Source of the DNA: Acidobacteriota bacterium
Lineage (GTDB): Bacteria; Acidobacteriota; Terriglobia; Terriglobales; Acidobacteriaceae
DNA: 11,392 nucleotides
Assembly (NCBI GenBank): GCA_021810815.1
Contig: JAJZHR010000030.1
Coordinates: forward strand, 1 to 11,392
Direction of reading: 5' to 3'
This document shows positions 1 through 7,353 of the stretch, in pieces (within the stretch, counting starts at the first letter, position 1; the number at the start of each line of letters is the position of its first letter). The position numbers and the translations under genes are program-made. The notes below the pieces were generated by a model. The model was not told the origin of the DNA. It saw only the letters and a program-made list of their open reading frames with translations, and did no database searches.

Positions 1-265
1 GCCAGACTGCTTTCCGCCTGGTGGCAAGTATCACTTCCCAGGCGCGCCATTTCGCGCTACCCTTCCGATTGACCCTGAACAAGAGCAACTGTGCCGACCT
101 CCCCACGACAGCTAAGGGGCAGCGTCCACTCTGATGCATCGCCCTCTCCCAGTGTGTTGTCGTCTTGTCGACGCTTGGCCCCAGTTGGAGAGGTGGATCG
201 TGGCAGCAATCTGGTCATCGGAGAAACAGCCGCCGCACGCTCGCTGCTGGGCCGACTATGAAGAT
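1..265. other. Left flank without an assignable gene
   Basis: No gene can be supported here. All three plus-strand frames are open from the left edge for at least 20 codons (stops at about 70, 113 and 132), so any of them could be the tail of a gene starting outside the window, but none gives a recognisable protein. An ATG at 134 is in frame with the receptor gene that follows. The 44 residues it would add do not look like a signal peptide and precede a good one, so I treat 134-265 as leader. No convincing sigma-70 promoter was found. Confidence 0.4.
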
Positions 266-3200
266 ATGCTACGGCTCCTTGTGCTTCTTCGGCTTCCGGT
301 AATGATGCTTCTTCTTGCTCTCTGCGTTTGCAATGGCCTTCAGGCGCAAACCGCTGTGGACGGCGCGATCTCAGGAACCGTCAGCGACCAGACGGGCGCT
401 GTGATCCCCTCGGCGGCGATCGAAGCAACTAGCCTGGCAACAGGGAGCATGCAACGCGCACAGGCTGACGGTCGTGGCTTCTACCGCCTGGAGCGGCTCG
501 CACCCGGTTCCTGGAGAGTTGTCATCCGCGCGCCGGGATTCGCTACTTCCACCTCTTCGGCGGTCGAGGCGCGGGTGGGACACACCACAGAGCTGAACGC
601 GAAGCTCGCTCTGGCGGCCGCTGGCGCAACCGTGACGGTGAGCGCGGCGGCAGAGGGCGAACTGAGCAGGCAGAGCGGAGCGTTCGCCAGCGATATTACG
701 CAAAATGAGATCGAGAATCTGCCCAGTCACGGCGAGCGCTGGTCCACCTTCGCCGCGCTGGCTCCGGGTGCGAATACCTCCGACTCCGGGCGGGTCAGCT
801 TTCGCGGCATCTCGCCCCTGATGAACAACAACACGGTGGACGGGGGGAATGACAATCAGGCTTTTTCGTCCGAAGGCGAAGGCCGCGGCCAGGGCCAATA
901 CAGCATCTCGCAATACTCCGTGCGCGAGTTTCGCGTGAACACGGCGAGCTACTCCGCGCAGTATGGCGGAGCGGCTGGCGGCGTTGTGAACACCGTCACC
1001 CGCAGCGGGTCGAACGTGTTGCGCGGCACACTCTTTGGCTATCGCGAGGACAGCGATTGGGGAGCGAGCAATCCCTTCACGCTGCGGAACGTGTATCACA
1101 AGGCTACGGGCATCACGACCGTCGAGGCGGTGAAGCCGAGGCAGATTCGCGACCAGTACGGAGCGGCGGTGGGCGGGCCTCTGCTGCGCGACCGGCTGTT
1201 CTTCTTTTACTCGTTCGACGGCCTGCACCGCAGCTACCCCTTCGTCTCCTCGCCGTCCAGCCCGAGCTTTCTCATGCTCACAGCTAACCAGCTTGCGCTG
1301 CTGGCGAATCGTGGTGTGCGGCAGTCGCAGATTGACGCTGCCATGCTCTACCTGACTGGCCTGACAGGCGTCGCCGCGCGCACTGCGGACCAGACGATCC
1401 ATTTTCCCAAGCTCGACTGGCAGATCGGCGAGCGCAACCATCTGAGCGCGCAGTACAACCGGATGCGGTCCGGCGCGCCGGCAGGATCGCTGACCACGCC
1501 TGTAGTGAATTACGCTGCGACCAGCCTCGGCAACCGTTTCCTCAAGATCGATTCGGCGCAGGCGCGATGGCTCACGTTTATGACAGAGAACATCACCAGC
1601 GAGCTGCGCTACCAGCATGGCCGCGACCTTGCGTATGAGACAGCGCAGACTCCAGCCGTGGGCGAGCCGAACACCGGCCCCGACGGACTGCCGCCACAGG
1701 TTCAGATCGGCATTGGCGGCCTCACGTTCGGCACTCCGGCGTCGGTGCTCAGCAGGTCCTATCCCAACGAGCATCGCGAGCAAGGCACGGAGACGATCAC
1801 CTGGGTCCATGGGAGCCATATGATCACCGCTGGCGTGGACTACAGCCACGTCCACGATGTCATCAACGCTCTGCGCGACCAGGAGGGGGCCTACCGCTAT
1901 GACAAGCTGGAGGACTGGATCACCGATTACATCTTCAGCGCGAGCGCGTATCCAAACGGCGGCTGCCCGTCTATCTTTTCCCAGCCGCATTCCTTCTGCT
2001 TCACGTCCTACTCGCAGGGCTTCGGCCCCGGCTTTGTTTCCTTCTCGACCGGGGATTATGCGGGCTTCGTGCAGGACGATTGGAAGCTGATTCCAAGCCT
2101 GACGCTGAACCTGGGGATGCGCTACGAGTACGAGCAACTTCCAGCAGCGCAGCACCCCAACCCTGCTCTGGATGCTGCGTTCGGCCACGTCGGCTCGACT
2201 TCGCGCCTGCCCAGCGACCGGAACAACTTCGCGCCGCGGTTCGGATTCGCATGGTCGCCCAGAAGCCTGCGGCGCACCGTTCTGCGGGGCGGCTATGGGC
2301 TGTACTACGGACGCATGATCAACGCAACCATTGAGAGCGCACTGTTGGACACCGCCGTTCTGGACCCGCGCACCAACCTGCCAGCGAGCAACTTCCTGAT
2401 CCGTGTCACTCCGAAGACGACCACCAGCAGCCCTACCTGCGTCAACAGCGGCATTGCCATGTTCGGCTATCCATGCACCTTCCCTGCGTACCCTGCTGGC
2501 ATCGCCGCAAAGACCACCGGCGCGGTGATCTTCGACCGTGGATTCCGCGCGCCGATGATTCAGGAGGGAGACTTCAGCGTGGAGCAGGAGGTCGGCAAAA
2601 AGACCGTTCTGACCGCCAGCTACCTGATGAGCGAAGACCGCCAACTTCCAAACTTCGTTGATATCAACATCGCACCATCCACAGGCACGCAAACCTTCAG
2701 CATCCAGGGTGGACCGGCGAAGAATGGCACGCTGACGGGCGAGACCTTCGTCCTGCCGGTGTACACATCGCGCATCAACACCAATTACGGAGCCGTGACC
2801 GACATCCGGTCCAACGTCTCCGGCAGCTACAACGCGCTGGTGGTAGAGGTGCGCCGCAGGATGGACCACGGTATCCAATTTCGCTTCAACTGGACCTGGT
2901 CGAAGGCGCTCGATTTCGGCCAGAACGGCACCATTGGCTATGCGAGGAGCGATCAGCTCGATCCTTTTCAGATTCGCTATGACAGGTCGCTGTCGAACTA
3001 CAATTTTCCGCACAAATTCGTCGTCACCATGCTGGCCGCACCGCAATTCCACATGGAGAACCGCACATTGAGAGTGCTGGCGAACGGATGGGAGGTCGCG
3101 CCCATCTTCGTGGATGTCAGCGGACGGCCCTACAGCTTCAACATCACCGGAGGGCCCCATCTCCTCGGCGGCCACAGGAGCATCAACGGCTCCGGCGGCG

Positions 3201-3523
3201 CGCGCTACCTGCCGACCGTTGGCCGCAACACGATGCGCCTGCCAGACACCGCCAATCTCGATCTGCGCCTGTCGCGGACATTGCGTTTCGGTAGGCAGTT
3301 CGGCCTGGAGGCATTCGGCGAGGCCTTCAACCTGCTCAACAGGGAAAACTATTCCGGCCTGAACACAACCGCGTACCTGGTGGGCGCGACCGAGCATGGC
3401 GTGACGCAGTTGCTGTACCAGGACGCCTCGCGCTCCGGGACTCCATTCGGCCAGTTCAGCTCTGCCGGCACCAGCGTTTATCGGGAGCGTCAGGTGCAGA
3501 TTGCGTTGCGCCTCCACTTCTAG
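266..3523 (+). CDS. TonB-dependent receptor, Oar-like, with carboxypeptidase regulatory-like domain
   Basis: This is an outer-membrane receptor that would take up a large ligand (probably an oligosaccharide) using energy from TonB-ExbBD. From the ATG at 266 the protein is 1085 residues. Residues 1-27 form a signal peptide (leucine-rich core, likely cleavage at GLQA|Q). Residues ~33-116 are a carboxypeptidase regulatory-like/CNA-B-type beta domain (GAISGTVSDQTGAVIPSA, then GFYRLERLAPGSWRVV). Residues ~141-256 are the plug, with VSFRGISPLMNNNTVDG and the family-typical SAQYGGAAGGVVNTVTRSG. The rest is the beta-barrel, with RDRLFFFYSFDG, FVQDDWKLIPSLTLNLGMRYEYE and NNFAPRFGFAW, ending in a terminal Phe (ALRLHF) as expected for barrel assembly. 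An ATG at 134 would add 44 residues before the signal peptide, and the ATGs at 302/305 would remove part of it, so 266 is preferred although its ribosome site is weak. The GH28 gene downstream suggests a plant-polysaccharide ligand; that part is inference. These receptors are highly paralogous in Acidobacteriota. Confidence 0.93.
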   Translation: MLRLLVLLRLPVMMLLLALCVCNGLQAQTAVDGAISGTVSDQTGAVIPSAAIEATSLATGSMQRAQADGRGFYRLERLAPGSWRVVIRAPGFATSTSSAVEARVGHTTELNAKLALAAAGATVTVSAAAEGELSRQSGAFASDITQNEIENLPSHGERWSTFAALAPGANTSDSGRVSFRGISPLMNNNTVDGGNDNQAFSSEGEGRGQGQYSISQYSVREFRVNTASYSAQYGGAAGGVVNTVTRSGSNVLRGTLFGYREDSDWGASNPFTLRNVYHKATGITTVEAVKPRQIRDQYGAAVGGPLLRDRLFFFYSFDGLHRSYPFVSSPSSPSFLMLTANQLALLANRGVRQSQIDAAMLYLTGLTGVAARTADQTIHFPKLDWQIGERNHLSAQYNRMRSGAPAGSLTTPVVNYAATSLGNRFLKIDSAQARWLTFMTENITSELRYQHGRDLAYETAQTPAVGEPNTGPDGLPPQVQIGIGGLTFGTPASVLSRSYPNEHREQGTETITWVHGSHMITAGVDYSHVHDVINALRDQEGAYRYDKLEDWITDYIFSASAYPNGGCPSIFSQPHSFCFTSYSQGFGPGFVSFSTGDYAGFVQDDWKLIPSLTLNLGMRYEYEQLPAAQHPNPALDAAFGHVGSTSRLPSDRNNFAPRFGFAWSPRSLRRTVLRGGYGLYYGRMINATIESALLDTAVLDPRTNLPASNFLIRVTPKTTTSSPTCVNSGIAMFGYPCTFPAYPAGIAAKTTGAVIFDRGFRAPMIQEGDFSVEQEVGKKTVLTASYLMSEDRQLPNFVDINIAPSTGTQTFSIQGGPAKNGTLTGETFVLPVYTSRINTNYGAVTDIRSNVSGSYNALVVEVRRRMDHGIQFRFNWTWSKALDFGQNGTIGYARSDQLDPFQIRYDRSLSNYNFPHKFVVTMLAAPQFHMENRTLRVLANGWEVAPIFVDVSGRPYSFNITGGPHLLGGHRSINGSGGARYLPTVGRNTMRLPDTANLDLRLSRTLRFGRQFGLEAFGEAFNLLNRENYSGLNTTAYLVGATEHGVTQLLYQDASRSGTPFGQFSSAGTSVYRERQVQIALRLHF

Positions 3524-3625
3524 CGGTTTGCTTTCTGGCAATTTATTTGGCCAATCGCTGCGTGGCTGAGGTAGTATCCAAGTGGTCCGACCAACCCATG
3601 CAGCGTTCGATTCAAAGGAAGACTC

Positions 3626-4924
3626 ATGATGAAGAAAGCATTTGCGCGCATCCTTCGTTCTGCCGCCATCCCCGCCACCCTGGCCGCAGTCAGCCTCTTC
3701 GCCATCAGCGCATCCGCCCAGCCAAACCCATGCGACCCTCACTCCTATGGAGCAAAGGCCGATGGCAAGAACAAGGACACGGTGGCGATCCAATTGGCTA
3801 TTGACGCATGCGCGAAGCAGGGCGGGGGAACTGTTCTGCTCAGCGGCGGAACCTTCCTTAGCGCGCCGATTGTGCTGCGCAGCAACATCAATCTGCACAT
3901 CGACAAGGGAGCAACGCTGCTCGGCTCGCCCGACCACGCCGACTATCCTGCAAAGACGGAGTTCCGGAACCCCGGCCTGCAATCGCTCATCAGCGCGACC
4001 AACGCCGAGAATGTCTCCATCACCGGCGACGGCACCATCGATGGCAACGGAGAGACCTGGTGGGAGATGGCGCGCAAGACCAAAGGGTCGAGCATTCTGG
4101 GCTCTGACCATCCGCGCCCCCGGGGTATCGTCTTCGACCACTCGAAGCACATCCTGATGGAGGGCGTGACGGTGCAGAACTCACCCTTCTGGCAGATCGT
4201 TCCTTACTACTCCGATGGCATCACCATCCGGAACATTCGCGTACTGGCGCCGCAGCATGCGCCGAACACAGATGGCATCGATCCCTTTTCGTCGAGCAAC
4301 GTCCTGATCGAGCATGTTTACGAGGATGTGGGCGACGACGACATTGCTATCAAGTCCGGCGCGATCAATTCGCCCGGGCCGGACGCTCCCAGCAAGAACA
4401 TCATCATCCGTGACTGCACCTTCGATCATGGGCACGGTGTGAGCGTTGGCAGCGAGATGGCCGGCGGTGCGCAGAACATCCTCGTCGAGCGCATCCACAT
4501 GAAAGGCACCGACAATGGCGTGCGCGTGAAGGCCAATCGGGACCGCGGCAACGACATGGGCAACATGGTCTTCCGCGACATCGACATGGTGGACGTGAAA
4601 GACGCGATCATCATCAGCGAGTATTACCCGCACTTGCTGCCGGAGGCTGGCGAGAAGGCGCAGCCAGTGCAGAGGCTCACACCCCACTTCCACGACATTA
4701 CGGTGGAGAACGTGAAGGCAACAGGCAGCAAGCTGGCCGGGGTGATCGTCGGCCTGCCGGAGTCGCCAGCGCTGAACATTGTCCTGAAGAACGTCTCCAT
4801 CAGCGCGGAGAAGGGGCTCACCATCGGCGATGCCACGGTGACCCTGGACCACGTGAACATCCAGGTGCAGCAGGGCGAGGCGATCACGGTCGCTCCCAGT
4901 GCCAAGGTGACCACGATCAAGTAA
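3626..4924 (+). CDS. Glycoside hydrolase family 28 (polygalacturonase-like), exported
   Basis: This is a predicted inverting glycosidase of the right-handed beta-helix GH28 family, acting on galacturonan or rhamnogalacturonan in the periplasm or outside the cell. The 432-residue protein has a signal peptide (basic start, hydrophobic 12-27, cleavage at ASA|Q, residue 31). An N-terminal pectate-lyase-like strand follows (YGAKADGKNKDT, 41-52). All GH28 active-site signatures are present: NTDGID (214-219, Asp216), GDDDIAIKSG (236-245, Asp237/Asp238), GHGVSVGSE (269-277, His270) and RVK (300-302). The third Asp239 replaces the Cys common in fungal GDDC motifs. Two ATGs are possible: 3626 and 3629. 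The ribosome site AGGAAG (3616-3621) sits 4 nt from the first and 7 nt from the second, so 3629 may be the true start. The gene lies 102 bp after the receptor on the same strand and is probably co-expressed; a weak -10-like TAGTAT is at 3572-3577. Exo versus endo mode and exact substrate cannot be told from sequence. The 3' end overlaps the convergent channel reading frame by 8 bp. Confidence 0.94.
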   Translation: MMKKAFARILRSAAIPATLAAVSLFAISASAQPNPCDPHSYGAKADGKNKDTVAIQLAIDACAKQGGGTVLLSGGTFLSAPIVLRSNINLHIDKGATLLGSPDHADYPAKTEFRNPGLQSLISATNAENVSITGDGTIDGNGETWWEMARKTKGSSILGSDHPRPRGIVFDHSKHILMEGVTVQNSPFWQIVPYYSDGITIRNIRVLAPQHAPNTDGIDPFSSSNVLIEHVYEDVGDDDIAIKSGAINSPGPDAPSKNIIIRDCTFDHGHGVSVGSEMAGGAQNILVERIHMKGTDNGVRVKANRDRGNDMGNMVFRDIDMVDVKDAIIISEYYPHLLPEAGEKAQPVQRLTPHFHDITVENVKATGSKLAGVIVGLPESPALNIVLKNVSISAEKGLTIGDATVTLDHVNIQVQQGEAITVAPSAKVTTIK

Positions 4925-6133
4925 TTACTTTGTCGTCTCGCCCCAAGGGTGGCTGTCCCTCCCTTGGGAGCGAGGTGGCGTCTGAATCATGGAGGCTCCT
5001 GCGGGAACCGCCCTGTTGTGACGTGTCTGTCTGGGAAGATCCTGTCTGTGTTTCCTCCATTGAGGCACGGTCTGCGTGGGAAGTTGCAATGGCCGAGAAG
5101 CGCGTGCGCGTCAGGGTCTCAGGATAATTTTCCTGGATGTAGGTCATCATTTTTTCCCGCACCACGCAGCGCAGGTCGAACTGGTCGCTGGAGTTGCGCG
5201 CGCTCATGAGGCAGCGCAACTCCATGGCGTGCTCCGAGAGGTTAGTCACCTGCAGCCCCAGGCCACTTTGTCCCACAGCGGCGACTCCTCCACGATCTGC
5301 TTCAAACGCTGCCGCAGCGGCTCTACGGGGACGGAGGAGTCCACATAGAGGAAGGACGTCCCCAGTAGCTCTGCGCTCTCTCTGGTCCAGTTCTGGAAGG
5401 GCTGATCGATAAAGTAGGTGAGCGGTACGATCAGCCTTCGCAGATCCCAGATCTTCACCACCACGTAGGTCGTTCGGATCTCTTCGATGCGCCCCCACTC
5501 GCCCTCGACGATCACCACGTCATCGAGGCGGATGGGCTCGGTGAGCGCAATCTGAAAGCCGGCGAGGAAGTTCGAGGCTGTTGACTTGGCTGCTGTCGCC
5601 AACACCAGGCTGGCCAGTCCTGCGGATGCGATCAGACCCGTGCCGTAGTGCCAGATGCGCGGATCGTGGAAGGTCCAAAGAAGTCCGCCAGCATCGATGA
5701 TGACGATGAAGCCAATGAGGACGCGGCGGAATATGGTCATCCGGGTGCGGATACGGCGGGCGCGGATGTTGTCGGCAGAGGAGATGTCGTAGTGTCGGAC
5801 CAGAGCGTTCTCCAGCACGTAGACGAGGCCAACAGCAAACCATCCCAGGCCCAGCACCAGGATCATCTGCAGCGCCTGGCGGACGATGTCCCTCATGCCA
5901 CCCGAAAGCGGCACCCAGGGCAGCACCAGCAGCGTGCATGTGGCAATGAAAATAACGCGCGCGGGACGCTGAAGATATTTCTTGAGGCCGAGGAAGGAGC
6001 CGAATTGAACGCTCTCCTTCCTCCTGAGCACACGAAAGAAGATGAAGTGCGCGGCATTACTGAAGACCAGCGCTGCGCAGAATAAAAAGAGGGCTAGGAA
6101 CCATCCGTGCCACGCGTAAATGAGATGCGTCAT
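4917..6133 (-). pseudogene. MscS-family mechanosensitive channel, apparent single-base frameshift
   Basis: This is a MscS-like channel of the inner membrane, which in working form releases solutes on hypo-osmotic shock. From the ATG at 6133 there are hydrophobic segments at about 6-33, 57-76, 86-110, 134-155 and 165-182. The pore helix and beta domain follow: FLAGFQIALTEPIRLDDVV (189-207), GEWGRIEEI, KIWDLRRLIVPLTYF (227-241). After SPLWDKVAWG the frame reads C-R-stop at 5246. The expected continuation (LQVTNLSEHAMELR, then FDLRCVVREKM and the TRTR end) is present in the neighbouring frame and runs to a stop at 4917. Adding one G to the GGGG run (plus-strand C 5256-5259) joins the two parts into 405 residues. 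Either the gene is inactivated or there is a sequencing or assembly error in the homopolymer. The last ~60 residues are Ser/Gln/Arg-rich, unlike the family. A GTG at 6211 in the same frame is an alternative start; neither start has a clear ribosome site. Confidence 0.85.
4938..4973. terminator. Hairpin between convergent genes, possible bidirectional terminator
   Basis: An inverted repeat has left arm 4938-4949 (TCGCCCCAAGGG) and right arm 4961-4973 (CCCTTGGGAGCGA). They pair over 8 bp, then one bulged A, then 4 more bp, around an 11-nt loop. It begins 14 bp after the GH28 stop. There is no clear T-run on either side, so intrinsic termination is plausible but not shown. On the minus strand it falls inside the low-complexity tail of the channel reading frame. 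Confidence 0.5.
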
Positions 6134-6225
6134 TGAGGATTCGACGTCCTGACGAGGGATTTTGCGCAGTAACCGGTTAGATGCCCATCCCAGTGTCGCT
6201 GTCGCTCTCACACACGCGCAGTCGG

Positions 6226-6588
6226 TTACAAAGCGCCGCCGAGAAGGGTTCTCAGGGCGCGGACGTATTGTGCAAGCTCAGAGCGCCCCAGTTCAGTGAT
6301 GCGGTAGAAAGATAGGGGTTTGCGCTGCACAAACTTCTTTTCCGTCTCAATGTAGCCGGACTCCTCGAGTTTTAGCAGGTGTGCTCCGAGGTTTCCGTCG
6401 GTGGATCCTGTTTTTTCGCGCAACCAGGTGAACTCGACCCGGTCCACGCCTGTGAGCAGAGAGAGGATCGCCAGCCGTAGCTTGCCGTGGATGACCGGGT
6501 TCAATTCCGGCAAGCCAGCAGGTTCAGCGGCGTGCGCGTTGGGGTCCGCCGGAGGCCCGGCGGTGGCTTGCGCAGGTTTGTCACGCAT
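6226..6588 (-). CDS. Winged-helix transcriptional regulator (HTH_34-like)
   Basis: This is a small DNA-binding protein of 120 residues. The N-terminal 30 residues are Ala/Pro-rich and probably disordered. Residues ~31-118 form one winged-helix domain: GKLRLAILSLLTG (helix 1), VEFTWLREKTGSTDGNLGAHLLKLEESGYI (helix-turn-helix), KKFVQRKPLSFYRIT (wing), ELGRSELAQYVRALRTLL (final helix). This pattern is that of the PF13601 winged-helix family, related to MarR/ArsR types. I chose the ATG at 6588: it overlaps the stop of the preceding membrane-protein gene by 8 bp (ATGCGTGA), which indicates translational coupling. An upstream TTG at 6618 would only add residues inside the neighbour. In this family such regulators are usually co-transcribed with a membrane protein or transporter. 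By inference it controls its own operon through the palindrome at 7197-7210. No metal-binding or ligand motif is visible. Confidence 0.88.
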   Translation of the reverse strand: MRDKPAQATAGPPADPNAHAAEPAGLPELNPVIHGKLRLAILSLLTGVDRVEFTWLREKTGSTDGNLGAHLLKLEESGYIETEKKFVQRKPLSFYRITELGRSELAQYVRALRTLLGGAL

Positions 6589-7177
6589 GGGCCAGCCGCC
6601 CTTTATCGCGGGCCTCAAGAGCCATCAGATAGGCTCCAAAGCCAAAGTTCCCGATGAGGGTTCCGGCCAGCAGAATCGGCAGCAGCAGCGTGTCCACGAC
6701 ATTGAAGGAAGCGACGCCGCAAGCCCACCAGACGATGGCAATCACGAATTGCGTCTTCCACTTCAGCGTGATGCTGCTGGCCGCGTTTGCCAGGCCGATG
6801 AGGATTTCGATTCCCGCGAGCATCACTTGAGGAGTGGTCCAGGCATGGCTGAATGCGCCGCCAAAGGCAAAGAGGAAGATGCTGCATCCCATCGAGATCC
6901 AGATTCCCGCAAGCGCCCTGGACTGGGTCGTCTGTGGCTGGGCCTTCGATTTCGCGCTCTGGACCAGAGCGCCTGCTATAGCGGTGAGTGTCATGATGAC
7001 CGGCCATGCGAGGTTGGGGTGTGGCAGGAAGTAAACCCAGCCGATCGCGACAAGGTACCCTGTGCCCCATAGCAGGAACATCCATCCGTTGTAGGTGGTG
7101 CTGCGGCGGCCATCCTGCACCATCTGCTCCATGAGCGAAAGGCGGCTGAGAAGTTCATCTTTTGTTTCAGTGGTCAT
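6581..7177 (-). CDS. Six-helix integral membrane protein of unknown function
   Basis: I do not recognise a named family. The protein is 198 residues with a charged, probably cytosolic N-terminus (1-30, containing KDELLSRLSLMEQMVQDGRR, likely amphipathic helix). Six hydrophobic segments follow at about 31-51, 57-75, 88-109, 116-134, 142-161 and 164-187, and the C-terminus is short and basic. No transporter, enzyme or metal-site motif is visible. The ATG at 7177 is chosen because a strong ribosome site, AAGGAGGAG (7189-7181 on the minus strand), precedes it by 3-4 nt; an ATG at 7198 would lie upstream of that site. It is the first gene of a two-gene operon with the winged-helix regulator, whose start overlaps its stop. 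Pairing of such a membrane protein with an HTH_34-type regulator is common in Acidobacteriota (from memory). A role in sensing or stress response is a guess only. Confidence 0.85.
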   Translation of the reverse strand: MTTETKDELLSRLSLMEQMVQDGRRSTTYNGWMFLLWGTGYLVAIGWVYFLPHPNLAWPVIMTLTAIAGALVQSAKSKAQPQTTQSRALAGIWISMGCSIFLFAFGGAFSHAWTTPQVMLAGIEILIGLANAASSITLKWKTQFVIAIVWWACGVASFNVVDTLLLPILLAGTLIGNFGFGAYLMALEARDKGRLAHA

Positions 7178-7196
7178 GGGCTCCTCCTTGTTATAC

Positions 7197-7210
7197 ATAG
7201 AGTACTCTAT
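7197..7210. promoter_or_regulatory. Perfect 14-bp palindrome, candidate operator
   Basis: ATAGAGTACTCTAT is a perfect palindrome that covers the -10 box and the expected start site of the operon promoter. A further half-site (AGAGTA, plus strand, 7216-7221) lies upstream in the spacer, giving three spaced copies of the AGAGT/ACTCT core. Position and symmetry fit a dimeric winged-helix repressor; the downstream regulator gene (6226-6588) is the obvious candidate. Binding is inferred, not shown. Confidence 0.6.
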
Positions 7211-7232
7211 TGTGCAGAGTATATCATGTCAA
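7204..7232 (-). promoter_or_regulatory. Sigma-70 promoter of the membrane protein/regulator operon
   Basis: On the minus strand a perfect -35 box TTGACA (7232-7227) is followed by a 17-bp spacer and the -10-like box TAGAGT (7209-7204, 4 of 6 matches to TATAAT). The predicted transcription start falls near 7197, giving a leader of about 20 nt that contains the AAGGAGGAG ribosome site. Box quality and spacing make this the best promoter in the window. Confidence 0.7.
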
Positions 7233-7283
7233 GGAGAAAATAGGGGCAACTTGCAGCTCCTGCGCGCGTCTAAGATGTAAGCC

Positions 7284-7313
7284 GCAAGTTATTTATAATC
7301 AACAATAAGTTGC
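7284..7313 (+). promoter_or_regulatory. aroDE promoter -10 inside an imperfect inverted repeat
   Basis: A perfect -10 hexamer TATAAT lies at 7294-7299, 54 bp before the aroDE ATG. It is in the centre of an inverted repeat: GCAAGTTATT (7284-7293) and AATAAGTTGC (7304-7313), 9 of 10 positions pairing. No good -35 is seen at 16-18 bp, so an activator may be needed or the promoter may be weak. A related GCAACTTGC element stands at 7246-7254. The repeat could be an operator or a chance AT-rich symmetry. Confidence 0.45.
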
Positions 7314-7353
7314 ATCAAACCCCAAGCAACGGTAAGATTCTGCGATTGTGGCC

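Noticed and set aside
134..265. Longer N-terminus for the TonB receptor from the ATG at 134
   Set aside because: The extra 44 residues precede a good signal peptide and contain many Trp/Cys/Arg residues not expected in an exported receptor.
371..4150. Very long minus-strand open frame (1259 codons) opposite the receptor and GH28 genes
   Set aside because: It is the antisense shadow of two well-supported GC-rich genes, its translation has no recognisable domain, and it spans their intergenic gap. Long antisense frames are common at this base composition.
5648..6085. Plus-strand open frame of 145 codons opposite the channel gene
   Set aside because: Acidic low-complexity translation caused by the complementary strand of membrane-helix codons; the channel motifs are on the minus strand.
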